NCBI GenBank assembly: GCA_964605235.1
Contig: CAZSBB010000026.1
Span: 1-64,000, forward strand
Direction: 5' to 3'
Length of the DNA: 64,000 nt
DNA from: CAZSBB01 sp964605235
Lineage (GTDB): Bacteria > Planctomycetota > Phycisphaerae > Phycisphaerales > Phycisphaeraceae
Made by a program: the position numbers and the translations under genes. This document shows, piece by piece, positions 16,341 to 26,085 of the stretch (within the stretch, counting starts at the first letter, position 1; each line of letters begins with the position of its first letter). The notes beneath the pieces were generated by a model. It did no database searches. It was not told the DNA's origin and saw only the letters and a program-made list of their open reading frames with translations.

Positions 16341-17486
16341 TTACTGCGGCGGCAACGGCGGCGGCGCTGCGCCGAACAGACTCGCCAGGTCGCCGACCTG
16401 CCCGGCGGCGGTCCAGCCCGCCATGCCCTGCTTCCACACCAGCGTGGCGGCGGTCAGTTGCCCGGCTCCCACCATCTGCTGCAGTTGCGCCAGCGGAAAC
16501 GGCCCGGCCTGCTGGCCGTTGAGCGCTACGAAATAGCTGACATTCGCCCCCGGCAACGGCGGCGGCCCCCCGGAAGTACCTGCACCACCAACTCCCCCAG
16601 CGGCATTCCCAGCCGGCGCCGACTGGTTCATGTTCTGCGCCATCTGATTCGCCATGGCGAAGCCCAGCCCCGCGCCCATCGCGCCCGACGCCAACCCGCC
16701 GCCTTCGCCCGGATTGTTGGCGGCATCGCGGATCGCGTTGGCGGCCTGATACTGCGTGAAGGTCTGCATGTTGCCGACCAACCCCATGCTGGTGCGCTGG
16801 TCCAGCGCCTTCTCCACTTCTGGCGGCAGCGAGACATTTTCGACCAGCAGCTTGCACAGCTCCAGGCCGTATTTCCCGAACTCGCCCTGGATGCGGCCCA
16901 GCAGCTTGTCGCCCAGTTCGTCGTAGTTGCCCGCCAGATCGAGCATGGGCACCTTGGCTTCACCCAGGCCATCGGAGAAGCGCGCCACCACGATGTTGCG
17001 CAGTTGCTCGGTGATTTCCTCGGTGGTGAAGTGGCCATCGGTGCCGACGATTTCACGGATGAAGATCGCCGGGTCGGTCACGCGGATGACATAGGTGCCA
17101 AACGCCCGCAGGCGCACCGCGCCGAACTCCGGATCGCGGAGCATGATCGGATTCTTGGTGCCCCACTTCAGGTCCGTGAACCGGCGGGTGGAGACGAAAT
17201 ACACCTCCGCTTTGAAGGGACTTTCAAAGCCATATTTCCAGCCCTTGAGCGTGGACAGGATGGGCAGGTTCTGGGTTTGCAGCTTGTGCAGGCCCGGCGG
17301 GAACACGTCGGCGAGCTTGCCTTCGTTGATGAACACCGCCGCCTGACCTTCGCGCACGGTGAGCTGGGCGCCGTACTTGATTTCATGGTTGTAGCGCGGG
17401 AAGCGGTACACCATGGTGTCGTTGGAACTGTCGGTCCATTCGATGATGTCGATCAGCTCGCCTTTGAGCTTGTCCCACAATCCCAT
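16341..17486 (-). CDS. SPFH domain protein with C-terminal GYF_2 domain
   Basis: 381-residue protein. Residues about 30-240 form an SPFH (stomatin/prohibitin-like) domain of the YdjI/virion-core-protein type, with EGQAAVFINEGKLADVFPPG and LRNIVVARFSDGLGEAKVPM. A glycine/alanine-rich stretch (about 255-320) ends in GPPPLPG. A GYF_2 domain follows (about 325-375), with YFVALNGQQAGPFPLAQL and the WKQGMAGW motif. SPFH proteins scaffold membrane microdomains. GYF_2 domains bind short peptide motifs and are fused to many planctomycete membrane proteins. AGGAG lies 8 bases before the ATG. The zinc-ribbon gene downstream is its probable partner; what they act on is unknown. Confidence 0.85.
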   Translation of the reverse strand: MGLWDKLKGELIDIIEWTDSSNDTMVYRFPRYNHEIKYGAQLTVREGQAAVFINEGKLADVFPPGLHKLQTQNLPILSTLKGWKYGFESPFKAEVYFVSTRRFTDLKWGTKNPIMLRDPEFGAVRLRAFGTYVIRVTDPAIFIREIVGTDGHFTTEEITEQLRNIVVARFSDGLGEAKVPMLDLAGNYDELGDKLLGRIQGEFGKYGLELCKLLVENVSLPPEVEKALDQRTSMGLVGNMQTFTQYQAANAIRDAANNPGEGGGLASGAMGAGLGFAMANQMAQNMNQSAPAGNAAGGVGGAGTSGGPPPLPGANVSYFVALNGQQAGPFPLAQLQQMVGAGQLTAATLVWKQGMAGWTAAGQVGDLASLFGAAPPPLPPQ

Positions 17487-17729
17487 GGCAAAGGCTCCTT
17501 TTCCGCGGCAGGTGACCCGACGAAATGTCGGCCGGGCAGGCGGCAACCCCGCTGCGCCGCCTGGTCGAAGTCAGCATAACGAACTCCCCCCGCGCGCCAA
17601 GGCGAGCAGCCCCCCTTGTGGCGGAATCGCAAGCCCCACCCGCACTATTTCCAGTTGTGACGCGACCGGGCCAACACGAGCCCAGTCGCCCCGCCACGTT
17701 GCCCGCGCTTGCGGTAGCATACGCCGCTA

Positions 17730-18650
17730 ATGGAAACCCTCGTCCGCGAACTGAATATCCGTCACGAGCTGCGCGCCCCGTTGGGCCAGTACACCTGGTA
17801 CGGCGTGGGCGGCGCGGCCCGTGTGTTGGCGCATCCCTCGAGCGTGCAGCAACTCGCCTCGCTGGTCTCCCGCTGCCACGAGCAGCACATCCCGCTGCGC
17901 GTGCTGGGCAGCGGGGCGAACCTGCTGGTGGCGGATGAAGGCGTGGACGCCATGGTGGTCAAGCTCGATGAGCCGCACTTCAAGCAGGTGCGCTTTGAGG
18001 AGCAGCGCGTGATCGCCGGGGCCGGCTACGACCTGATGGACCTGGTGCGCGAAACCGCGCATCGCGGCCTGGGCGGGCTCGAAGGCCTGGCGGGCATCCC
18101 GGCGTCCGTGGGCGGCGCGGTGCGCATGAACGCCGGCGGGCAGTTCGGCGAAATCGGAGCCGTGGTCGCCCGGGTGCAGGTGATGGACGGCACCGGCCAC
18201 GTCTACTACCGCGATCGCGACGACCTGGTTTTCGCCTACCGCAAGAGCAACATCGTCGCCCCCTTCATCCTCGAAGCCGAGTTCGAGCTGACCCCCGAGG
18301 AACCTGAGCAGCTCATGCGCCAGGTCAAGGAAATCTTCTTCTACAAGAAAACCACCCAGCCCATGGGCGCCGCGTCCGCCGGCTGCGCGTTCAAAAACCC
18401 GCAGCCCGATGCCGAGGCCCTGGAAACCAACCCGCACCTGGGTCACAGCGCCGGCAAACTGATCGACCTGGCGGGACTCAAGGGCTACCGCATCGGCGGC
18501 GCGGAAGTCTCCACCGTGCACGCCAACTTCATGGTCGCCCACGCCGGCTGCAAAGCCAACGACCTGCTCGAACTGCTGCAATATGTCGAACAGGTGGTGC
18601 AAGACCGCTTCGGCGTCAAACTGGCCCGCGAAGTGGTGGTCTGGCGATAG
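17730..18650 (+). CDS. murB: UDP-N-acetylenolpyruvoylglucosamine reductase
   Basis: 306-residue flavoenzyme that makes UDP-MurNAc, the second committed step of peptidoglycan synthesis. FAD-binding motifs are clear: YTWYGVGGAARVLAHP, VLGSGANLLVADEGVDAMV, and GLAGIPASVGGAVRMNAGG. The proton-donor position in SAGCAFKNP is Cys rather than the Ser of Escherichia coli, as in many type II MurB enzymes. The length and the absence of the long insertion point to type II. The C-terminal AEVSTVHANFMV block is intact. A peptidoglycan gene in a planctomycete agrees with pgeF and mltA in the same window. It converges with pntB, with a large palindrome between. Confidence 0.95.
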   Translation: METLVRELNIRHELRAPLGQYTWYGVGGAARVLAHPSSVQQLASLVSRCHEQHIPLRVLGSGANLLVADEGVDAMVVKLDEPHFKQVRFEEQRVIAGAGYDLMDLVRETAHRGLGGLEGLAGIPASVGGAVRMNAGGQFGEIGAVVARVQVMDGTGHVYYRDRDDLVFAYRKSNIVAPFILEAEFELTPEEPEQLMRQVKEIFFYKKTTQPMGAASAGCAFKNPQPDAEALETNPHLGHSAGKLIDLAGLKGYRIGGAEVSTVHANFMVAHAGCKANDLLELLQYVEQVVQDRFGVKLAREVVVWR

Positions 18651-18669
18651 ATGATCCCGCCCAGATTCA

Positions 18670-18779
18670 TTTTCACCACAGAGGCACAGAGGACACAGAG
18701 AAAAACAAACCAAAAGCGATCAGGAGGCAAGTTTCTTTCGCCTGTCTGCTCTGTGCTCTCTGTGCCTCTGTGGTGAAAA
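18670..18779. repeat. CACAGAG inverted-repeat element, family A, copy 1
   Basis: A perfect 22-base inverted repeat (18670-18691 with 18758-18779; core GAGGCACAGAG) encloses about 66 bases. The arms continue imperfectly for roughly 9 more. It lies between the convergent genes murB and pntB and could act as a bidirectional terminator there. Two relatives with CCACCGAGG instead of CCACAGAGG flank the substrate-binding protein gene near 26-28 kb. Confidence 0.85.
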
Positions 18780-18807
18780 TTCTTGGCGTGGGAACGTTTG
18801 AGCGACG

Positions 18808-20303
<1,496 letters not shown>

Positions 20304-20304
<1 letters not shown>

Positions 20305-20606
20305 CACTTGCGGGTCTTGAACATGCGGAGCATGCGGTCGGTCACGACGTAACCGCCCACGACATTGATGGTGGCGAAGACGATCGCCAGCGTGCCCAGG
20401 ATGGTGCCGACGAGTTGGCCGGAGTGGCCCAGGGCGTCGCCCGTGGAGTAGGCGGCCAGGATCGCCCCGACGATGGTGATGCCGCTGATGGCGTTGGAGC
20501 CGGACATCAGCGGGGTGTGCAGGGTCGAGGGCACCTTGGAGATGACTTCAAAGCCGACGAAAATCGCCAGCACGAAGACGGTGATGGGGATGAGCAGTGC
20601 TTCCAT
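20304..20606 (-). CDS. pntAB: NAD(P) transhydrogenase subunit alpha part 2 (membrane domain)
   Basis: 100-residue protein with three membrane helices, equivalent to the C-terminal membrane part of enterobacterial PntA. Helices cover about residues 3-20, 42-62 and 68-88, and the SNAISGI and LGHSGQLVGTILG segments are typical. ATG at 20606 follows the stop of pntAA by 81 bases; the longer frame has no support. Split alpha subunits (AA plus AB) are the common arrangement outside enterobacteria. Confidence 0.92.
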
Positions 20607-20687
20607 GTCAGGTTTCCTGCGCAGTCGAGGCGTCGGGGCGGGGTTAAGTCGAAGTTGGTAGGAACGAGCGGGACCGGCCAACGAATA

Positions 20688-21839
20688 TCAGGCGGGCTGG
20701 AGCGTCCTGGCGACCAGGGCGTTGCGGATTTCCCCGGCATGGGTGATGCACGCGCCCTTCTGGACTTCGTCTTCCAGATCGAGCTTGAGCGCTCCGTCGG
20801 CGACGATTTCCTTGAGGAATGCGACCATGTTGCTCGCATACGCCTGGCTGGCGTGGCTGGGCACCAGGCCGGGCAGATTGAGCGTGCCGATGAGGGTGAC
20901 GCCGCGGTCGGTGGTGTAGATTTCGCCGGGTTTGGTCAGTTCACAGTTGCCGCGCCCTGCCGCCGGGTCAGCCGCCATGTCGACGAGCACGCTGCCCGCG
21001 CGCATCTCGCCCACCACATTGGCGGGCACCAGCATGGGCGGCGCTTTGCCGAACACCGCCGCGGTGGTGATGACGCAATCCGCGCCGACGATGTGCTTCT
21101 TCTGCAAATCCTGCTGGGCCTGGCGTTCCTCGGCGGTCTGCTCGCGGGCGTAGCCGCCGGTGGATTTGCTGTCCTGTTTGCTGGGCAATTCGACGAAGCG
21201 GGCGCCCAGCGACTGCACCTGTTCCTTGGTTTCCGGGCGTACGTCGATGGCTTCCACCACCGCGCCCAGACGCTTGGCGGTGGCGATCGCCTGCAGGCCC
21301 GCGACGCCGGCGCCGATGATGAACACCTTGCTCGGGGAAATCGTGCCGGCCGCGGTGATCATCATGGGGAACATCTTGGGACAGGCATTGGCCGCCAGCA
21401 GCACTGCCTTGTATCCCGCGATGTTCGCCTGCGAGCTGAGCACGTCCATGGACTGGGCCCGGCTGATGCGCGGCAAAAACTCCATGGAAAAGCTGGTGAT
21501 CTTGCGCTCACGCAATTGCAGCACGCGATCCTTGTGCCCCAGCGGCGCGAGCATGCCGATGAGCACCGCCTGCTGCGGCAACGCGCCACAACGGCCGGCG
21601 TCGGGCATGTGCACGGTCAGCGCCACGTCGGCCTGGGCCCAGGCGGCATTGAAGGCGTCGCCTTCCGCCACCGTCGCGCCCGCCTGCACGTAGGCGTCAT
21701 CGCCATGCCCCGCCAGCTTGCCCAGGCCCGACTCGACCGTCACCTGCAGCTTGAGCGCTGCCAGTTTTTTCGCTGCCGCCGGGTCCAGCGCCACCCGCGG
21801 TTCGCCGCCTGCACACTGATTGGCAACCACCAGTTTCAT
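20688..21839 (-). CDS. pntAA: NAD(P) transhydrogenase subunit alpha part 1 (NAD-binding)
   Basis: 383-residue soluble domain I of the transhydrogenase, related to alanine dehydrogenase. The NAD-binding motif VFIIGAGVAGLQAIATAKRLGA is clear, followed by the acidic residue in VEAIDVRPETKEQV. The flexible loop region KSTGGYAREQTAEE that contacts PntB is present. Of two adjacent ATG codons I take the second (21839), which stands 5 bases after GGAGG; the first is too close. First gene of the operon. No promoter with both boxes convincing was found between it and the repeat at 21987-22075. Confidence 0.95.
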   Translation of the reverse strand: MKLVVANQCAGGEPRVALDPAAAKKLAALKLQVTVESGLGKLAGHGDDAYVQAGATVAEGDAFNAAWAQADVALTVHMPDAGRCGALPQQAVLIGMLAPLGHKDRVLQLRERKITSFSMEFLPRISRAQSMDVLSSQANIAGYKAVLLAANACPKMFPMMITAAGTISPSKVFIIGAGVAGLQAIATAKRLGAVVEAIDVRPETKEQVQSLGARFVELPSKQDSKSTGGYAREQTAEERQAQQDLQKKHIVGADCVITTAAVFGKAPPMLVPANVVGEMRAGSVLVDMAADPAAGRGNCELTKPGEIYTTDRGVTLIGTLNLPGLVPSHASQAYASNMVAFLKEIVADGALKLDLEDEVQKGACITHAGEIRNALVARTLQPA

Positions 21840-21986
21840 CATGTCCTCCAGCTTTCTCCGCCCCGAAACGCCTGCCGGATAACCAGCCCGATACGATAGC
21901 AAATTTCTGCCGACGAAACGGTGTTGCAACTCCTTTTTTGTGCGGAACGATCTGCCCAGAGTCTCTGGACGATTGTCCTGTGCTTA

Positions 21987-22075
21987 ACGAGCCCCGACCG
22001 TGAGGGAGGGGTTGGATTGGCCGGATCAAACCCCTGCGGCTGCGCCGCAACCCCTTGCTCACGCGCGGGGCTCGT
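21987..22075. repeat. Inverted-repeat element, family B, copy 3
   Basis: About 89 bases starting ACGAGCCCCGACCGTGAGGG and ending CTCACGCGCGGGGCTCGT, nearly identical at both ends to copy 2. An internal small palindrome (GCGGCTGCGCCGC) makes a secondary hairpin. Lies between the pnt operon start and the end of the ABC importer operon. Confidence 0.85.
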
Positions 22076-22086
22076 GGAGGCGGTCC

Positions 22087-23283
22087 TCACGCGCTGGACA
22101 AGTCGTGCGCCGAGGCGCGGCGGTAGGTCACATCAGGGGTAGTCTCCGGAGCATGGGCATAACCCGGCGCGGTGTAAGCCGCCACCCAATGCCCCGGCTG
22201 CACCTGACGCAGACTGGGCTGCTCGGCAGCGCTGCGGCGGAAGATGCGCATCGCCCGGCCGTCATGCATGATCACATCCGCCAGCTCCGGCAGTGCGGGG
22301 ACCACCTGCTCCGTCCGCCGACCCTCCAGATCCCACGCCGGCTCACGCGCGTCGACCGCCAGGTTGGGCACCTGGCCCTCCAGCAGCACCAGACGATGAG
22401 CTTCATTGCCCAGCACCGGCATCGACTGGAACAGCCCCACCGTGTACGGGTGCAGCGGGCGCTCGAAAATGTCCACCACGCTGCCATACTCCACCACTCG
22501 GCCGGCGTACATCACCGCCACCGCGTCGGCGTTTTCCGCCACCACGCCCAGGTCGTGGGTGATGAGCATGATCGCCATCTGACGACTGATCTGCAGATGC
22601 CGCAGCAGGTCGAGAATCTGCGCCTGAATGGTCACATCCAGCGCGGTGGTCGGCTCATCGGCGAGCAACAGTTTGGGCTGACACGCCAACGCCATGGCGA
22701 TCATGATGCGCTGGCGCATGCCGCCGGAGAGCTGATGGGGATAATCGCGCAGCCGGCTGGCGGGGTCGGCAATGCCCACATCGGTCAGGGCTTCAAGGGC
22801 GATCGCACGCGCCTGGGCACGGGTGACGCGCTGATGCAGCCGAATGGCTTCGAGAATCTGGTCGCCGACCGTGTAGACCGGATTGAGGCTGGTCATCGGC
22901 TCCTGAAAGATCATGGCGATGTCGTTGCCACGGATGTCGCGCATCTGGCGTTCGTCGAAGGTCAGCAGATCGCGCGCGGGGGTCTGGGCGTCCGGTTGCC
23001 ACCAGATTTGGCCCCGGTCAATGGAGCCGGGCGGCCGGGGGATCAGTTGCATGGTGGAGAGCGCCGAGACGCTCTTGCCGCAGCCGGATTCGCCGACGAC
23101 CGCCAGCGTTTGGCCCGGATAGACGCAGAGGCTCACGCCGTTGACCGCGGGGATCTGGCCGCGCTCGGTGGCGAAGCTGACCGCCAGGTTTTCGATGCGC
23201 AGCAGCGGACGTTGATCGCTGCGCGATCGCGCTGCGTTCACGCCTGGCGCTGGGAAACTTCCGGGGGTTCCGGGGGGGGTCAC
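22087..23283 (-). CDS. Peptide/oligosaccharide ABC importer ATP-binding protein (OppD/DppD-like)
   Basis: 398-residue ATPase of the Opp/Dpp group. Walker A is VGESGCGKS, the Q-loop FQEPMTSLNP, the ABC signature LSGGMRQR, Walker B KLLLADEPTTALD and the switch HDLG. The C-terminal oligopeptide-transport extension (LHPYTVGLFQSMP) is present, though the usual CxxRC-type Fe-S-like motif is not evident. Start taken as GTG at 23283, overlapping the permease stop as GTGA. Last gene of the importer cluster. No second ATPase (OppF type) is found, so the importer may use an ATPase homodimer or a distant partner. Confidence 0.85.
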   Translation of the reverse strand: MTPPGTPGSFPAPGVNAARSRSDQRPLLRIENLAVSFATERGQIPAVNGVSLCVYPGQTLAVVGESGCGKSVSALSTMQLIPRPPGSIDRGQIWWQPDAQTPARDLLTFDERQMRDIRGNDIAMIFQEPMTSLNPVYTVGDQILEAIRLHQRVTRAQARAIALEALTDVGIADPASRLRDYPHQLSGGMRQRIMIAMALACQPKLLLADEPTTALDVTIQAQILDLLRHLQISRQMAIMLITHDLGVVAENADAVAVMYAGRVVEYGSVVDIFERPLHPYTVGLFQSMPVLGNEAHRLVLLEGQVPNLAVDAREPAWDLEGRRTEQVVPALPELADVIMHDGRAMRIFRRSAAEQPSLRQVQPGHWVAAYTAPGYAHAPETTPDVTYRRASAHDLSSA

Positions 23284-24488
23284 AGGTGGGCTGCCTTTTT
23301 GAGGTGGGGGTCGATGGCGTCGCGGAGGGCTTCGCCGACGAGGTTGTACGCGAAGACGGTGAGGAAGATCGCCATGCCGGGGTAGATCGCCATCCACCAG
23401 TAGAACACGCCGGTGCGGGCCTGGTTGAGCATCTGGCCCCAGCTGGGTTCCTCGACGAGCCCCAGGCCCAGGAAGCTCAGGACGCTTTCGGTGAGGATGG
23501 CGGAGGCAACGCCAAAGCTGGCGCTGACGATGACCGGGGAAACGCCATTGGGCAGCATGTGACGGAAGAGGACGCTGCGCAGCGGCAGACCACAGGCGAT
23601 GGCGGCTTGGACGAAGTCCTGTTTGCGCAGGCGCAGGAACTCGGCACGGGTGAAGATGGCGTAGCCAACCCAGCCGGTCAGGCCGATGACCACCATCATG
23701 AGGTACAGATTGCGGCCATAAAACGCCACGATGGCGATGAGCAGGTAGATGGTGGGAATGGCGCTGAAGATTTCCACCAGGCGCATGCCCAGCAGATCGA
23801 CCCAGCCGGAGAAGTAACCCATCAGCCCGCCGACGACCACGCCGATGACGACCGCGATGCCGGTGGCGATGAAGCCGATCGCCAGCGCGATGCGCGCCGC
23901 GTGAATCATACGGCTCGCCAGATCCTCGCCGTTGAGCGTGGTGCCCATCCAGTGCTTCGCGCTGGGCGGCTGAAAGCGGGAGTCTTCCTCATCCCGCAAC
24001 CGATCATTGGGCGAGTAGGGAATCAACGTCCGCAGCATGAACTGGACTTTGCCCTCGGCCTGGGCGACGCGGTACTGGTCGTACACCACGGTTTTAGGCG
24101 GGCGCACCAGCACGAGGCTCAGGATGACGATGAGCATCAGCACAGCCGCCCCGCCGCCCCACCGCAACCGGGCGGGCAACCGTTGCCGCAACAGCAGCAA
24201 CGTGCCCACCAGCGGGGCGCCCAGCAGCAGGATCACGTCGGCGGCGGTCAGGTGGCGCAGCAGCGGGCTGGACCATTGATCGTCCATCTGCAGCAGCACG
24301 GGATGACTGTTCGCCAGCAGCGGCGCGAAGACCGCCAGAAACGCAATGAAAGCGATCCAGATCAGACCCACATCCGCGCCACGATCGCCCAGGACTTTCA
24401 GTGCGACCTTGGCGAGATAGCTGCGGCGTTCGCGCGGCCGGGGCGCGGCCGGCTCGGGAGCCCCAGGTTGGGCCGCCAACTCATTCAT
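23280..24488 (-). CDS. ABC importer permease (OppC/DppC-like), long form
   Basis: 402-residue inner-membrane permease. The C-terminal about 230 residues are the BPD_transp_1 domain with the EAA-type loop near VQAAIACGLPLRSVLFRHMLPN and SFLGLGLVEEPSWG. The N-terminal part is longer than usual: two membrane helices (about 38-60, 107-127) and a periplasmic segment that ends in PSAKHWMGTTLNGEDLASRM, the usual OppC entry motif. ATG at 24488 overlaps the preceding permease stop within ATGAATGA. Forms the heterodimeric channel with the OppB-like protein. Confidence 0.92.
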   Translation of the reverse strand: MNELAAQPGAPEPAAPRPRERRSYLAKVALKVLGDRGADVGLIWIAFIAFLAVFAPLLANSHPVLLQMDDQWSSPLLRHLTAADVILLLGAPLVGTLLLLRQRLPARLRWGGGAAVLMLIVILSLVLVRPPKTVVYDQYRVAQAEGKVQFMLRTLIPYSPNDRLRDEEDSRFQPPSAKHWMGTTLNGEDLASRMIHAARIALAIGFIATGIAVVIGVVVGGLMGYFSGWVDLLGMRLVEIFSAIPTIYLLIAIVAFYGRNLYLMMVVIGLTGWVGYAIFTRAEFLRLRKQDFVQAAIACGLPLRSVLFRHMLPNGVSPVIVSASFGVASAILTESVLSFLGLGLVEEPSWGQMLNQARTGVFYWWMAIYPGMAIFLTVFAYNLVGEALRDAIDPHLKKAAHL

Positions 24489-25884
24489 AGGTCACCCGCG
24501 GGTCCGCCGCCGCATACGCCAGATCGCGCACCAGTTCACTGAGCAACCCCAGCAGGCCGCCGATGAGCGTGGTGCCCATGATGATTTCGCGGTCCTTCAT
24601 GAAAGCCGCTTCGACGCCGAGCTTGCCCATGCCTTGAATGCTGAAGATGTTTTCGATGACCACCGAGCCGACGAACAGCGCCGGCAGCAGGTTGGCGAAC
24701 ACCGCGATCAGCGGCAGCAGGCTGTTGCGCAGGACGTGGCGCACCATGACGGTCTGGCCGTCGAGTCCCTTGGCGCGGGCGGTGCGCACGTGGTCGGCCG
24801 AGATGTTTTCCAGCACCGACGCGCGGGTGAGTTTGGCGAGCACGGCAAACCCGCCGTAGGTCATGCAGACCACCGGCAGCACCAGATGCCAGACCATATC
24901 CAGCAGCCAGCCGCGCTGGAAGCCGGCGTCCGTCCAACGGGGGAGAAACGCCATGCTGTCGGCCTGCAGGTCATGCAATCCGCCGGTGGGGAACCAGTTG
25001 AGGTACTGGTTGTTGGCGAGATAACCAATCATCAGCACGCCCACGAACATGGAGGGGACGGACCAGAGCGCCAGCAGGACGAAGCCGGAGGTGATGTCGA
25101 ACAGCTTGCCGCGTTGCCACGCCGCCAGCACGCCGGTGCCCAGGCCGATGAGGTAAATGATGGGGATGGTGATGGCGTTGAGCAGGATGGTGACGGGGAC
25201 GGTTTCGCCGAGCATTTCCAGCACCGGCCGGCCGCGCAGGCTTTGGCCGAAGTTGGGCCATTTGCAGATGGGCATGCCCCACAGCACGCGATCGTGCACC
25301 GCCAGTTCCTGATCGAGACGGGTGAGCAACAATGCCGCGGCAGTCGAAGCGTCGGCGGCGCGCACCTGCGCGAACAATTCCCGATCCGCATCGCGCTCCG
25401 CCCGAGCCATCAACCGTTGCACCAGCGCGATCCCGGCTTCGCCATCCGTGAGCACCTTCAGCAATTGCTCAGCGCCGGCTGCGGCGGGTTGATCACCGTC
25501 GGCCGCCAGCCCCAGCGCCACCCGCCCAGCCACCCGTGGTTGCTGCAGCGCGGCGATGAGCGGCTGATCGCCGAGCCATTGCTGGACCTGGGCAGCATCA
25601 TCAGCAGTGAAGGTCACGCTCGCGCTGGTGCGAAAGCCCAGCGGGGAAACCTGGTTGAGCCAGCGGAAATACTGCTCGTAAACCGGCCGATCCAGCCCAT
25701 ACCGGCGGGCGAAGTATTCGCGGATGCGGCGGGCTTCCTCGCCTTCCTTCTGGGCGCCGGCTTCATTGATGACGTTGCCGCCGAAGCCGCCGGGCGCCAG
25801 CGCCATGACGAAGAACACCACCGCCGTCACGCCGATCAGCGTGGGAATCATCAGCAGCAGGCGGCGGAGGATGTAAGTCGTCAC
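24481..25884 (-). CDS. ABC importer permease (OppB/DppB-like) with large periplasmic insertion
   Basis: 467-residue permease; usual OppB proteins have about 310-330 residues. It opens with YILRRLLLMIPTLIGVTAVVFFVM and the usual RYGLDRPVYEQYFRW element. About 150 extra residues (about 75-220), rich in alanine and glutamine, then precede the membrane core, which starts at SLRGRPVLEMLGETVPVTILL. The EAA loop is at VRTARAKGLDGQTVMVRHVLRNSLLP. Start is GTG at 25884, with AGGAA 11 bases upstream. The insertion is predicted to face the periplasm and may contact the substrate-binding protein. Confidence 0.9.
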   Translation of the reverse strand: MTTYILRRLLLMIPTLIGVTAVVFFVMALAPGGFGGNVINEAGAQKEGEEARRIREYFARRYGLDRPVYEQYFRWLNQVSPLGFRTSASVTFTADDAAQVQQWLGDQPLIAALQQPRVAGRVALGLAADGDQPAAAGAEQLLKVLTDGEAGIALVQRLMARAERDADRELFAQVRAADASTAAALLLTRLDQELAVHDRVLWGMPICKWPNFGQSLRGRPVLEMLGETVPVTILLNAITIPIIYLIGLGTGVLAAWQRGKLFDITSGFVLLALWSVPSMFVGVLMIGYLANNQYLNWFPTGGLHDLQADSMAFLPRWTDAGFQRGWLLDMVWHLVLPVVCMTYGGFAVLAKLTRASVLENISADHVRTARAKGLDGQTVMVRHVLRNSLLPLIAVFANLLPALFVGSVVIENIFSIQGMGKLGVEAAFMKDREIIMGTTLIGGLLGLLSELVRDLAYAAADPRVTYE

Positions 25885-25934
25885 GCGGATCTGGTTTCCT
25901 AAGATGTTGTGTCGTTGGAAGTCATTTCAAGATT

Positions 25935-26045
25935 CACCACCGAGGCACAGAGGACACAGAGAGGAAGCGTCAGAGGCTGATCGTGCCGTTCATTTCCCAA
26001 TGTTCCTCGTGAGCATGGCTCGGTGCTCTCTGTGCCTCGGTGGTG
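25935..26045. repeat. CACAGAG inverted-repeat element, family A, copy 2
   Basis: Perfect 18-base inverted arms, CACCACCGAGGCACAGAG and its complement (25935-25952 and 26028-26045), enclose about 75 bases. Located between the substrate-binding protein gene and the OppB-like permease gene, so inside the importer transcript. Confidence 0.85.
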
Positions 26046-26085
26046 CATGCTCGACTCTGCTGGTTTTATCGCTTTGCTGAATGGA

